A stretch of 64,000 nt of DNA, taken from positions 202,855 to 266,854 of the forward strand of contig NZ_LMKN01000008.1 of the NCBI RefSeq assembly GCF_001421535.1. Direction: 5' to 3'. Of this stretch, positions 35,900 through 45,471 are shown in pieces. The stretch's first letter is position 1, and each line of letters opens with the position of its first letter. Under the pieces are notes generated by a model. That model made no database searches, was not told the DNA's origin, and saw only the letters and a program-made list of their open reading frames with translations. The translations under genes were made by a program, and so were the position numbers. This DNA is from Sphingomonas sp. Leaf20 (GTDB lineage: Bacteria > Pseudomonadota > Alphaproteobacteria > Sphingomonadales > Sphingomonadaceae).

Positions 35900-36532
35900 T
35901 CAGCCCCTGGGCTTGAGCCCGCGGACGCGGTGCCAGATGTAGAAGCCGACCAGCGCGATCAGGACGATGCCGATCAGCAGGTCCGCGCTGTGGAAGGCGG
36001 CCTTCACGCGGGGGTCGCTGTCCCATTTGTCGCCGAGCTTCATGCCGACCCAGGCGAGCCCGAAGCACCACGGCCATGAGCCGATGAAGGTGTAGAGGTG
36101 GAACGGCACCAGCTTCATCCGCGCGACGCCCGCCGGGAACGCGATGAACGACCGGATGACGGGCAGAAGCCGGCCGATCAGCACCGCCATGCTGCCCCAG
36201 CGCGCGAAGAACCGGTCGGCGGCGTCGAGCTCGCCCGGCCCGATCAGGACGTAGCGGCCCCAGCGCTCGGCCATCGGCCGGCCGCCGCGCTTGCCGACTT
36301 CATAGGCGACGATCGAGCCGAGGTTGCACCCGATCGCGCCCGCGGTCGCGGCAAGATACAGGTCGAACCGTCCGGTCGACACGAGATAGCCGGCGAACGG
36401 CATGATGATCTCGGATGGAAGCGGGATGCACGCGCTTTCGATCGCCATGAGGATCGCGATACCGACATAGCCGCCGGACGAGATCACCCAGATCGTGAAG
36501 GTGGCCAGTACGGCCAGGATCTTTTCGAACAT
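35900..36532 (-). CDS. DedA family membrane protein
   Basis: Membrane protein of 210 residues. Seen: the early acidic residue and proline signature AIESACIPLPSEIIMPFAGY, NLGSIVAYEVGKRGG, and the conserved RLLPVIRSFIAFPAGVARM. DedA proteins act in undecaprenyl phosphate or phospholipid recycling and membrane-potential maintenance. It is convergent with the secreted hypothetical and followed upstream by the UdgX gene on the same strand. Confidence 0.92.
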   Translation of the reverse strand: MFEKILAVLATFTIWVISSGGYVGIAILMAIESACIPLPSEIIMPFAGYLVSTGRFDLYLAATAGAIGCNLGSIVAYEVGKRGGRPMAERWGRYVLIGPGELDAADRFFARWGSMAVLIGRLLPVIRSFIAFPAGVARMKLVPFHLYTFIGSWPWCFGLAWVGMKLGDKWDSDPRVKAAFHSADLLIGIVLIALVGFYIWHRVRGLKPRG

Positions 36533-36621
36533 GGGTCGGCGATCTGCGCGATGCGGCGCGCGAAGGGAAGGGGCAATCGGTCCTGCCCTTCGGCGAAAAG
36601 GGGAGGCGCCCGGGCTTTACG

Positions 36622-38019
36622 CTAGGCCAGCCGTGCGCCGGCCATGCGCAGGTCCTCGACGAAGCGCGCATATTCCTCCTCGGCCTGCACCTTGTCGGGC
36701 AGACGCAGGAGGTAGCTCGGATGAACCGTGATCCATGCCTCGCCACCACCCGGCAGCTGGAGCGCACGACCGCGTTCCTTGCCGATCGTCATCACCTTGC
36801 CGAACAGCGAGCGCGCCGCGGTGGCGCCCAGCGCGACCGTTATCTTCGGCGCGACGAGCATCTGTTCCTGTTCGATCCACCAGCGGCACGCCTCAATCTC
36901 GCCCGCACCCGGCTTGGCGTGGATACGCCGCTTGCCGCGTTGCTCGAATTTGAAGTGCTTGACCGCGTTGGTGACGTAGGCGCGGCTGCGGTCGAGCCCG
37001 GCATCGGCCATCGCGCGATCGAACATCTGGCCGGCGGGCCCGACGAACGGCCGACCGGCAAGATCCTCCTGGTCGCCCGGCTGCTCGCCCACGAACATCA
37101 GCGGCGCATCGATCGGCCCCTCGCCGAACACGGTCTGCGTCGCCGGCTTGTAGAGCGGGCAGCGCGTGCACCCCGCCGCCTCGTCGCGCAGCGCCTCCCA
37201 CGCGATCAGGCTGTTGCCGCCGACGGTGTCGCGCGCCTTTGCGATCATGCCGCTTTCGCGCGCCTGCGCGGTCGCGATCATGCCGGGGACGAGATCGGTT
37301 TCGGGCATGTTCTTCCAGTATTTGCGGGGCATTTCCTTGAGCATCGCGCCGACCTTGACGCGCGCCGGGTTGAAGGTGCTGGCATAATAGGTCTTCCACA
37401 CCTCCTCGGTCGGATCGCCGTCGGGCGCGTCGCCCTTGCTGGCGCCCGGGCCTTCGCTGAGCGCCTTGCCGTCCCAGTGGATCGAGACCTCGGGCGTGAG
37501 GATCGACCAGCGCATGCTGGCGAAACGGTTGACGAAGAACGCGGCGTTCGCGCGGACGATGTGGTGATCGGGTTCGAACCACGCCACGAAGCGTGCCGTG
37601 CCGTCTTCCTCGATTTCCCGAAACCGCAGGAAGGCACGCATCTTGTGGATGTCGCGGCGGACGTCCTTGGCGATCCGGTCGAGACGGCGGACGAGCGGGT
37701 CGGCGCGATCCTCGATGAGCTTCGGCTCGCGGCGCAGACGCGCGAGCAGCGTGTAGAGCAGCGCGAACCGCTCCGGATCGCTGCCGAGGATGACGCTGCG
37801 GGCAAGGTCGATAAACGCGCGCGGGACCGAGAAGGCGGGCGTGGAGCGATCGGCGCTCGCGGCGGGGGGATCCGGTGCAAGCGTGCCGAACAGGTCCGCG
37901 GGGGCGTCGCCGACCTGCCAGACGACGTCGTCGGGCGGCACGTCGTCAGCCATCAGACCGCGCGCCGCGTCGCGCCAGCCGTCGAAATCATCGGGTTGGG
38001 CAAGGGTCACGACGCGCAT
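36622..38019 (-). CDS. udgX: DUF4130-UdgX fusion uracil-DNA glycosylase-like protein
   Basis: A 465-residue fusion. Residues about 1-250 match the DUF4130 family of probable DNA-metabolism proteins (IHKMRAFLRFREIE, AWFEPDHHIVRANA, FVNRFASMRWSILTP). Residues about 265-465 are UdgX-type uracil-DNA glycosylase: CTRCPLY (Cys284, Cys287), GEQPGDQED at 311-319, the insertion GKRRIH with His367, and HPSYLLR at 433-439. UdgX enzymes excise uracil and stay covalently attached to DNA through that histidine. The fusion is known in proteobacteria, but the role of the DUF4130 half is not established. Confidence 0.92.
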   Translation of the reverse strand: MRVVTLAQPDDFDGWRDAARGLMADDVPPDDVVWQVGDAPADLFGTLAPDPPAASADRSTPAFSVPRAFIDLARSVILGSDPERFALLYTLLARLRREPKLIEDRADPLVRRLDRIAKDVRRDIHKMRAFLRFREIEEDGTARFVAWFEPDHHIVRANAAFFVNRFASMRWSILTPEVSIHWDGKALSEGPGASKGDAPDGDPTEEVWKTYYASTFNPARVKVGAMLKEMPRKYWKNMPETDLVPGMIATAQARESGMIAKARDTVGGNSLIAWEALRDEAAGCTRCPLYKPATQTVFGEGPIDAPLMFVGEQPGDQEDLAGRPFVGPAGQMFDRAMADAGLDRSRAYVTNAVKHFKFEQRGKRRIHAKPGAGEIEACRWWIEQEQMLVAPKITVALGATAARSLFGKVMTIGKERGRALQLPGGGEAWITVHPSYLLRLPDKVQAEEEYARFVEDLRMAGARLA

Positions 38020-38126
38020 CGCGGGCTCTACGCGGCGTGGCCGACGCTGGTTCCGTCCAGCCCGTTTTGAATCGGTACGCGGTATCGAACCTCGACCTCG
38101 GCGCGTCGCCGCCCTAGTCTTTGCTG

Positions 38127-38975
38127 ATGATCGATCAGACCTCGACGCCGATGCCCGCTCAGCCGCTGATCGGGCGCGATACCCGCCTGTGCATGTCCTT
38201 GTCGGCGCGGCCCGGCAATTTCGGGTCGCGGTTTCACAACCGGCTCTATGCGCTGACCGGGCTCGACTATGTCTACAAGGCGTTCTCGACGCGCGACCTT
38301 GCGGGGGCGGTCGGCGGGATCCGCGCGCTCAACATCCGGGGCTGTGCGATATCGATGCCGTTCAAGGAGGCGGTGATCGCGATGCTCGACGGACTGGCAC
38401 CCTCGGCATCCGCGATCGACAGCGTCAACACGATCGTCAACGACGACGGCGTGCTGACGGGGCACAATACTGACTATGCCGCGGTCGCTGCGCTGATCGC
38501 GGACATCGATCCGGCGACGCGGTTCGTGCTGCGCGGGTCGGGTGGCATGGCAAAGGCGGTGGCCGCGGCGCTGCGCGATGCGGGCTTCGTGCACGGGACG
38601 ATCGTCGCGCGGAACGCCGCAGCGGGACGGGGACTGGCCGATCTGTATGGTTTTGCCTGGTCCGCGGACCTTGACGACGGCATGGAGCCCGCGATGCTGA
38701 TCAACGTCACGCCGATGGGCATGACCGGCGCGGACGAGGCGGCCATGGCCTTTCCCGCGGCAATGATCGCGGCGAGCGAGATCGCGTTCGACGTGGTCCA
38801 GTATCCGCCCGAAACGCCGCTGCTGCGCAAAGCTGCGGCGGCCGGAAAGCGGTGCATCACGGGGACCGAGGTGGCGATTATCCAGGCGCTGGAGCAGTTT
38901 ATCCTTTATACCGGCGTGACGCCGAGCGCGGCGCAGGTCGCCGATGCGGCGGCCTTTGCGCGGGCGAACAGCTGA
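38127..38975 (+). CDS. Shikimate dehydrogenase-like protein (SdhL/HI0607 type)
   Basis: NADP-dependent dehydrogenase of about 282 residues in the AroE superfamily. Seen: LCMSLSARPGNFGSRFHN, IRGCAISMPFKEAVIAMLD with the catalytic lysine, TGHNTDYAAV with the catalytic aspartate, and RGSGGMAKAVAAAL. The wording CMSLS, RGCAISMPFKE and EQFILYTG matches the SdhL class typified by Haemophilus HI0607, not the housekeeping AroE; that class has weak shikimate activity and uncertain substrate. The gene is divergent from udgX, sharing a 107-bp gap. TTG 38121 is an alternative start. Confidence 0.85.
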   Translation: MIDQTSTPMPAQPLIGRDTRLCMSLSARPGNFGSRFHNRLYALTGLDYVYKAFSTRDLAGAVGGIRALNIRGCAISMPFKEAVIAMLDGLAPSASAIDSVNTIVNDDGVLTGHNTDYAAVAALIADIDPATRFVLRGSGGMAKAVAAALRDAGFVHGTIVARNAAAGRGLADLYGFAWSADLDDGMEPAMLINVTPMGMTGADEAAMAFPAAMIAASEIAFDVVQYPPETPLLRKAAAAGKRCITGTEVAIIQALEQFILYTGVTPSAAQVADAAAFARANS

Positions 38976-39100
38976 CGTTCGAGCAAGGGGGTTGCGCGAT
39001 TTCCCCTTGTGCATGGCAGGGCCCGGCCCAAGATATGTTGCAGTGCACCATTCGAACGCCTGATCGGCGTTCGGTGCGTGGCCACATGACGGGAATTGCG

Positions 39101-40246
39101 ATGGCTGGGCTTTCGGACACATTGGCGCGCCTCGCGCAGGCGCAGCGTGCTGCGACCATGGGCGCCGCGAGCATGGGCTATGCCGACCAGACGGCAGCCG
39201 ATAGCGGCCGCCTCCAGGCGCTCGAGGATTTCGGTGCGAACCCCGGCGCGTTGCGGGCGCTGTCCTTCGTCCCCGAGGCTGCGGCGGGGACGCGTATGCC
39301 GCTCGTCGTGGTGTTGCATGGCTGCACGCAGACCGCGGCAGGCTATGATCGCGGGTCGGGGTGGTCGGAGCTTGCCGAAGAGCAGGGCTTCGCGGTGCTG
39401 TATCCCGAGCAGCAACGGGGCAATAACGGCAATCTGTGCTTCAACTGGTTCGCCGCCGAGGACATTCGGCGCGGCGGTGGCGAGGCGCAGTCGATCCGGT
39501 CGATGATCACGACGATGGTCCGCGACTGCCCGATCGATCCCGATCGCATCTATGTCACCGGCCTGTCCGCGGGCGGGGCGATGGCGTCGGTGATGCTCGC
39601 GACCTATCCCGAGCTATTCGCGGCGGGGGCGATCATCGCCGGGCTGCCCTATGGAACGGCGACGTCGATGTCGCAGGCGCTCGACCGGATGCGAGGGCGC
39701 GGCCTGCCGGATTCGGCGGCCCTCGCCGCGCTGGTCGATGGCGCGTCACCCGCAACGATGCGCATACCCCGGATATCGGTCTGGCACGGAGACGGCGACG
39801 GCACGGTGGTCGCGGCGAACGCAGATGCCGCCGTCGCACAATGGCGCGGCGTGCACGGCGTCGCGCAGGCGCCCGACGAGGTCGAACAGACGGCGGACCA
39901 TCTCCACCGCCGGTGGCGCGATGCGCAGGGGCAGGTGGTCGTCGAGGAATACCGGATCCGCGGGCTCGGGCACGGCACCCCGCTCGCCACGACAGGTGCG
40001 GACGGGTTGGGCGAGGCCGGTCCGCATATGCTCGAGGCCGGAATTTCCGCGACACGGCATAACGCCGCGTTTTTCGGCATTGCCGGCCAGCCCGCGGCCC
40101 GCCCGACCGACGCGCGGCCTGCGCCGGCAACGGCGTCAGCGCGTGCGGGTAGTCCCGTCAGGTCGCCGTTGGCCTCTCGGAGCGGCGGGTCGCAGATTGG
40201 CGACATGATCGACGGCGCACTGCGCGCCGCGGGGTTGCTCCGCTAG
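39101..40246 (+). CDS. PHB depolymerase family esterase
   Basis: Alpha/beta hydrolase of about 381 residues in the PHB depolymerase/esterase family (PF10503 group). Seen: PLVVVLHGCTQTAAGYDRGS with the oxyanion region, the nucleophile box VTGLSAGGAMA, an acid in SVWHGDGDGTVV and a histidine in RGLGHGTPL. There is no signal peptide, and the carboxyl 60 residues are Ala/Pro/Arg-rich. Family members cleave polyhydroxybutyrate or acetylated polysaccharides; no phasin or PHA synthase is nearby, so the substrate is unclear. ATG 39101 has GGGAA upstream; ATG 39086 is possible. Confidence 0.85.
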   Translation: MAGLSDTLARLAQAQRAATMGAASMGYADQTAADSGRLQALEDFGANPGALRALSFVPEAAAGTRMPLVVVLHGCTQTAAGYDRGSGWSELAEEQGFAVLYPEQQRGNNGNLCFNWFAAEDIRRGGGEAQSIRSMITTMVRDCPIDPDRIYVTGLSAGGAMASVMLATYPELFAAGAIIAGLPYGTATSMSQALDRMRGRGLPDSAALAALVDGASPATMRIPRISVWHGDGDGTVVAANADAAVAQWRGVHGVAQAPDEVEQTADHLHRRWRDAQGQVVVEEYRIRGLGHGTPLATTGADGLGEAGPHMLEAGISATRHNAAFFGIAGQPAARPTDARPAPATASARAGSPVRSPLASRSGGSQIGDMIDGALRAAGLLR

Positions 40247-40375
40247 CATCACGCCGGACGCGTGCTCCCGCGTGCTCGATCCATTTTGGGCGCAACATGA
40301 ATCACGTCGCCTTGCGGCGTGCGACTCAGTGTTATAGCTTCATAGGACAGTGATCGTACCCCGGGGGAATTAGTG

Positions 40376-43249
40376 ATGTCGTTCAAGCTCTTCGCTCTTG
40401 CGGGGGTCGCCACCGCCGCGCTGATCGCGCCGGGACACGCGCAGACCGCCGTGGCGCCGACCGGGCAGGGCGCGAGGCCTGCGCCGGTCGCGACGCTCGT
40501 TCAGGCGGTCGACATCCCGTACCAGCAGTTCACGCTGACGAACGGGCTCCGCGTGATCGTGCATACCGACCGCAAGGCGCCGGTCGTCGCAGTGTCGGTC
40601 TGGTACGATGTCGGGTCGAAGCACGAGCCCAAGGGGCGCACCGGCTTTGCGCATCTGTTCGAGCATCTGATGTTCAACGGCAGCGAGAATGCGCCGGGCG
40701 ATTTCTTCGCGCCGCTGAAACAGGTCGGCGCGACCGATTTCAACGGCACGACCTCGTTCGACCGGACCAATTATTTCGAGACGGTGCCTGCCGCCGCGCT
40801 CGAGCGTGCGCTGTTCCTCGAAAGCGACCGGATGGGGCATCTGACCGGCGCGATCACGCAAGGCGTGCTCGACGAGCAGCGCGGCGTCGTCCAGAACGAG
40901 AAGCGCCAAGGCGACAACCAGCCCTACGGCCTCGTCCAGTACAAGCTGTTCGGCGGGCTGTTCCCCGCGGACACGCCCTATGGCCACACCCCGATCGGGT
41001 CGATGGCGGATCTCGATCGCGCCAGCCTCGCCGATGTGAAGGACTGGTTCCGCTCGCATTACGGCCCCAACAACGCGGTGCTGGTGCTCGCGGGCGACGT
41101 CGATGCCGCGACCGCGAAGCCGCTGGTCGAGAAATATTTCGGCGATATCAAGGCGGGCCCCAAGTCGGTCCTGCCGACCGTCACCGTGCCAACGCTCGCC
41201 GCGCCGGTGAACGAGGTGATGAAGGACCGCGTCGCGGCGGTGATGATCAGCAAGAACTGGGCGGTGCCGGGGATGCTCGATGCCGATGCCGCACCGCTTT
41301 ATGTCGGCGGTACGGTGCTGGGTGGGCTCGCCTCGTCGCGGCTCGACAACGCGCTGGTCCGCAAGGAGAAGCTCGCGGTCAACGTGTCCGCGGGCTATAG
41401 CGACATGGCGCAGATCGGCATGTTCACGATCCGCGCGATCGTGCGGCCGGGCGTCGACCCCGCAGTCGTGTCGAAGCGGCTCGACGAGATTCTCGCCGAT
41501 TTCCTGAAGACCGGACCGACCGCGGACGAGATCCAGCGCGTCCAGACGCAGGCGGTCGCGGGCCGGATCCGCGGCTATGAATCGGTCGGCGGGTTCGGCG
41601 GCAAGGCGGTCGCGCTGGCGGGCGGCGCGCTTTATGCGAACGACCCGGGCCACTACAAGACAGAGCTCGCGGCGATCGCGGCGCAGACGCCCGCCAGCGT
41701 CAAGGCCGCGGCGACGCGCTGGCTGACGCGCCCCGCCTACACACTGACCGTCGTCGACGGCGAGCGCGACAAATATGAGGAGGCGGTCGTGCCGCCCGCG
41801 GTCGCGGTGAAGCCCGCGGCCGAGACGCCGGTCAAGGGCACGCGCGCCGGCGGTATCCCCGCGGTCGGCACACTGACCGGGCTTACCTTCCCCGCGGTCG
41901 AGCGTGCGCGGCTGTCGAACGGGATCGAGCTTGTCTATGCGCGTCGCGGCGCGGTGCCGATGACTCAGGCGGTGCTGAGCTTCGACGCGGGCTATGCCGC
42001 CGATGTCGCGGACAAGCTGGGGACGCAGCAGCTGACGCTGAGCGTGATGGACGAGGGGACGCGGACGCTCGACGGGATCGCGCTCGCCGAGGCGCGCGAG
42101 CGGCTGGGTGCGTGGATCGGGACGAGCACCTCGCTCGACCTGACGACGCTGTCGATGAGCGTGCCGAGCGCCAATCTGACGCCCGCGGTCGTGCTGTTTG
42201 CCGATATCGCGCGCAACCCGGCCTTTGCCGAGGAAGAGGTCGGCCGCGTCCGCAACCAGCAGCTGGCCGGCATCCAGCAGGAGCTGACCAGCCCGCAGGG
42301 GCTTGGCAACCGCGTGATCGGCAAGCTGATCAACGGCGACACCCCCTACGGCAAGGCGATGGGTGGCGGTGATCCGAAGGCGGTCGCCGCGCTGACTCGC
42401 GCGGATCTGGTCGCGTTTCAGCAGGCGTGGCTCCGCCCCGACAAGGCGAAGATCTTCGTCGTCAGCGACCGGCCGCTCGCCGAGGTCCGGGCGGTGCTCG
42501 ACCGCGGCTTTGGCGACTGGAAGGCGCAGGGGCCGGCGGGGGTCAAGAGCTTCCCGACGACGCGCACCCCGGTGACGCCGAAGATCGTGCTGGTCGACCG
42601 GCCCGATAGCCCGCAGTCGCTGATCCTCGCGGGCCAGCGGACCGGGTTGAAGGGCAGCGACGACATGCTGGTGTTCAACACCGCGAACGATGCGTTGGGC
42701 GGCAGTTTCCTGAGCCGGATCAACATGGACCTGCGCGAGGAGAAGCACTGGTCCTACGGCGCGGGCGGGCGGTTCCAGACGGGTGCGTTCGATGCGCCCT
42801 ACGGCATCACCGCGGGGGTGCAGGCGGACAAGACCGGCCCGTCGATCACCGCGCTGCAACAGGACGTGACGCAGTTCGTGACGACCAAGCCGATGACGCA
42901 GACCGAGTTCGGGCTGGCGATCGACGGCGGGATTCGCGCGCTGCCCGGCAGCTTCGAGACGTCGGGCGCGGTGCTCGGCGCGATGCAGCAGAATGATTTG
43001 TTCAAGCGTCCCGACGATTATTACGCGACGATCACGCGACGCTACGGCGCGCTGACGCTGCCGCAGCTGAACACCGCGATTGCGGGGGTGATCGACGTGA
43101 AGAAATTCACCTGGGTGGTCGTCGGCGATGCCAAGACGGTCAAGCCGCAGCTTGACAGCCTGGGGTTGCCGGTCGAGGTCGTGAGCGCGGCTTCGGTCGC
43201 GGGGCTGCCGGTGGTTCCGGTGACGCCGCTTGCGGCCAAGGCCAAGTAA
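40376..43249 (+). CDS. M16 family zinc peptidase, two-repeat
   Basis: Secreted metallopeptidase of about 957 residues. A signal peptide (about 1-23, ending GHAQ) is followed by a first M16 unit with the inverted zinc motif FAHLFEHLMFNGSEN and a downstream glutamate (residues about 150-160), then a second M16 unit from about 500 lacking HXXEH, as in pitrilysin/insulinase clamshell enzymes. It probably degrades peptides in the periplasm. ATG 40376 lies seven to eight bases after GGGGGAA. A small unknown gene follows after 17 bp. Confidence 0.94.
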   Translation: MSFKLFALAGVATAALIAPGHAQTAVAPTGQGARPAPVATLVQAVDIPYQQFTLTNGLRVIVHTDRKAPVVAVSVWYDVGSKHEPKGRTGFAHLFEHLMFNGSENAPGDFFAPLKQVGATDFNGTTSFDRTNYFETVPAAALERALFLESDRMGHLTGAITQGVLDEQRGVVQNEKRQGDNQPYGLVQYKLFGGLFPADTPYGHTPIGSMADLDRASLADVKDWFRSHYGPNNAVLVLAGDVDAATAKPLVEKYFGDIKAGPKSVLPTVTVPTLAAPVNEVMKDRVAAVMISKNWAVPGMLDADAAPLYVGGTVLGGLASSRLDNALVRKEKLAVNVSAGYSDMAQIGMFTIRAIVRPGVDPAVVSKRLDEILADFLKTGPTADEIQRVQTQAVAGRIRGYESVGGFGGKAVALAGGALYANDPGHYKTELAAIAAQTPASVKAAATRWLTRPAYTLTVVDGERDKYEEAVVPPAVAVKPAAETPVKGTRAGGIPAVGTLTGLTFPAVERARLSNGIELVYARRGAVPMTQAVLSFDAGYAADVADKLGTQQLTLSVMDEGTRTLDGIALAEARERLGAWIGTSTSLDLTTLSMSVPSANLTPAVVLFADIARNPAFAEEEVGRVRNQQLAGIQQELTSPQGLGNRVIGKLINGDTPYGKAMGGGDPKAVAALTRADLVAFQQAWLRPDKAKIFVVSDRPLAEVRAVLDRGFGDWKAQGPAGVKSFPTTRTPVTPKIVLVDRPDSPQSLILAGQRTGLKGSDDMLVFNTANDALGGSFLSRINMDLREEKHWSYGAGGRFQTGAFDAPYGITAGVQADKTGPSITALQQDVTQFVTTKPMTQTEFGLAIDGGIRALPGSFETSGAVLGAMQQNDLFKRPDDYYATITRRYGALTLPQLNTAIAGVIDVKKFTWVVVGDAKTVKPQLDSLGLPVEVVSAASVAGLPVVPVTPLAAKAK

Positions 43250-43266
43250 TCGAAGGAGAGAATAGC

Positions 43267-43566
43267 ATGGCAAATGTCGATGGCAGCTGGGATTGCGTCG
43301 TGAAGTCGCCGCTGGGCGATCAGAAGATGACGTTGACCGTGAACAGCGCGGACACCAGCTTTTCGGGCGCGGTGTCGGGTGCGATGGGCGGCATGGACGT
43401 GACCGGCGAGGTCGATGGCGACACGCTGAGCTGGAAGCAGACGATGACCGTGCCGATGCCGATGACGCTCGACTGCAAGGCGACCGTCGATGGCGACACG
43501 ATGACCGGCACCGTCGGCGCGGGCGCATTTGGCAGCTTCCCGCTGTCGGGAACGCGCACCGCTTGA
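43267..43566 (+). CDS. Small conserved hypothetical beta-rich protein
   Basis: A 99-residue cytoplasmic-looking protein with no signal peptide. It alternates short hydrophobic strands and turns: WDCVVKSPLGDQKMTLTV, AVSGAMGGMDVTGEVDGDTL, MTLDCKATVDGDTMTGTV, ending SFPLSGTRTA. The repeated V-D-G-D-T-[LM] (VDGDTL, VDGDTM) suggests an internal duplication in a beta sandwich or lipocalin-like fold. Function not recognised. AAGGAGAG precedes the ATG. It lies between two peptidase genes and ends before a strong terminator hairpin. Confidence 0.72.
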   Translation: MANVDGSWDCVVKSPLGDQKMTLTVNSADTSFSGAVSGAMGGMDVTGEVDGDTLSWKQTMTVPMPMTLDCKATVDGDTMTGTVGAGAFGSFPLSGTRTA

Positions 43567-43594
43567 TCGCCGCTGGCATCATGACGTGACGAAG

Positions 43595-43628
43595 AACGGC
43601 CCGTCTTCCCGGTGGAAGGCGGGCCGTT
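43595..43628 (+). terminator. Strong hairpin terminator
   Basis: A 15-bp stem (one G-U pair) formed by 43595-43609 and 43614-43628 with a CGGT tetraloop, followed by TGCATTT. It sits between the small hypothetical gene and the DUF885 gene and could terminate the M16 transcript. Confidence 0.7.
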
Positions 43629-43647
43629 TGCATTTCGGGGGAATGGG

Positions 43648-45471
43648 ATGACGATGTTGAAGATCCACCGCCGCGCGGTGCTCGCCGGCACGATGCTGGG
43701 CGGCGCGGCGTCGCTGTTGCCCGCGTTCGCGCACGCGGCCGAAACGCCCGCGACGCCGCTGTCGCGGCTGTTCGACCAGCTCGTCCAGGCGCAATTGCGG
43801 CGCAATCCGGAGGGCGCGACCTCGCTCGGGCTCGATACCGGCGCCAATGCCGATCTGCGCGCGAAGCTGTCGGACCAGTCGGCGGCGGGGATCGCCGCGG
43901 CGAAGGCGCAGACCAGGGCCGAGCTCGCGCAACTCGCGGCGATCGACCGCGCGGGGCTGTCGCCGGCGGAGCGCATCGATCTCGACTGCGTCGTCTATAC
44001 GCGGCGCTCGGCGGCGGCGGTGCAGGCGTTCGATTTCGGCGGCACGTCCTATGGCCCCAGCCCCTATGTCGTGTCGCAGCTGTCTGGTGCGTATCAGTCG
44101 GTGCCCGATTTCCTCGACACCAAGCACCGGATCGAGAGCAAGGGCGACGCCGACGCCTATCTGCAGCGGCTCCAGGCGTTTGCCGGCCAGATCGATGCGA
44201 ACACCGCGCGGATGCGGCATGACGCGGGCGTCGGCGTGGTCGCCCCCGACTTCATCCTCGACCTCGCGCTCGACCAGATGACCAAGACACGCCAGCCCGC
44301 GAGCGAGGCGCTGGTCGTCCAGAGTCTCGCCCGGCGCGCGGCGGCGAAGGGGCTGGGCGGGAGCTATGGTCGCGATGCCGCGCGGATCTATGACGCGGCG
44401 GTGCTGCCTGCGCTCGACCGGCAGATCGCGGTTGCGCGCGACCTGCGTCGGACGGCGACGCATGATGCCGGCGTGTGGAAGCTGAAGGAGGGGGCCGCCT
44501 TCTATCCGGCCGCGCTGCACGCGACGACGACGACCAATCTGTCACCCGACGAGGTGCACAGGTTCGGGCTCGACCAGGCGAAGGCGTTGTCGGCACAGCT
44601 CGATACGCTGTTGCGCAAACAGGGGTATAGCAAGGGCAGCATCGGCGCACGGATGGCGGCGCTCTACAAGAACCCGGACCAGCTCTATCCCAACACCGAT
44701 GCGGGCAAGCGCGACGCGATCGCCTATTGCAACGACCGGCTGGCGGCGATCCGCGCGAAGCTGCCGAGCGTGTTCGAGCGGATGCCGCCTTATGGGTTCG
44801 AAGTGCGGCGGGTGCCGCTCCAGACCGAAGCCGGCGCCGCCGCGGCGTTCGCGCAGCCGCCGGCGATCGACGGTTCACGGCCGGGGCTGGTCTATTTCAA
44901 CCTGAAGGACAGCGCCGACTGGCCCAAATTCTGCCTCGCGACGACGGTCTTTCATGAGGGGTTGCCGGGGCATCAGATGGAGAGCGGGCTTGCGCTGTCG
45001 AACACCCGGCTGCCGTTGATCCGCAAGATGACGAGCTTTTCGGGCTATGGCGAAGGCTGGGCGCTTTATGCCGAGCAGCTCGCGGACGAGATCGGATTGT
45101 ATGACGACGATCCGCTCGGGCGGCTGGGCTATCTCAAATTCCAGCTGTTCCGCGCCAATCGCTGTGTCGTCGATACGGGAATCCATCACCTGCGCTGGAG
45201 CCGGGAAAAGGCGATTCGCCATTTCATCGACGCCGAGGGCGAGGCCGAGGGATTCGCGACACGCGAGGTCGAACGCTATTGCGTGAACCCGGGCCAGGCG
45301 GCGAGCTACAAGCTCGGGCATTCGGTATTCGTCGACATCCGCGAGCGCGCCAAGGCGAAGATGGGGTCGGCCTTCGATCTCAAGGCGTATCACGCGGCGA
45401 TGCTCGCACAGGGGCGCGTGCCGCTCGACGTGCTGCGGACGATGGGCGATGCGTGGATCGCCCGGGGCTGA
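43648..45471 (+). CDS. DUF885 family metallopeptidase-like protein
   Basis: Exported protein of about 607 residues. The amino terminus IHRRAVLAGTMLGGAASLLP is a Tat-like signal (twin Arg then hydrophobic stretch, cleavage near AHAA). The zinc-site motif TVFHEGLPGHQMESGLALSN and the downstream GYGEGWALYAEQLADEIGLY, with GIHHLRWSREKAI, define DUF885, a family of predicted zinc peptidases. It lies downstream of the M16 peptidase, separated by a terminator. Confidence 0.9.
   Translation: MTMLKIHRRAVLAGTMLGGAASLLPAFAHAAETPATPLSRLFDQLVQAQLRRNPEGATSLGLDTGANADLRAKLSDQSAAGIAAAKAQTRAELAQLAAIDRAGLSPAERIDLDCVVYTRRSAAAVQAFDFGGTSYGPSPYVVSQLSGAYQSVPDFLDTKHRIESKGDADAYLQRLQAFAGQIDANTARMRHDAGVGVVAPDFILDLALDQMTKTRQPASEALVVQSLARRAAAKGLGGSYGRDAARIYDAAVLPALDRQIAVARDLRRTATHDAGVWKLKEGAAFYPAALHATTTTNLSPDEVHRFGLDQAKALSAQLDTLLRKQGYSKGSIGARMAALYKNPDQLYPNTDAGKRDAIAYCNDRLAAIRAKLPSVFERMPPYGFEVRRVPLQTEAGAAAAFAQPPAIDGSRPGLVYFNLKDSADWPKFCLATTVFHEGLPGHQMESGLALSNTRLPLIRKMTSFSGYGEGWALYAEQLADEIGLYDDDPLGRLGYLKFQLFRANRCVVDTGIHHLRWSREKAIRHFIDAEGEAEGFATREVERYCVNPGQAASYKLGHSVFVDIRERAKAKMGSAFDLKAYHAAMLAQGRVPLDVLRTMGDAWIARG

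Noticed and set aside
40370-43633. 1087-codon open frame on the minus strand opposite the M16 peptidase gene
   Set aside because: It is composed mostly of Arg, His, Asp and Gln from reversed GC-rich codons, has no family similarity that I recognise, and covers a clear peptidase with a signal peptide on the other strand.
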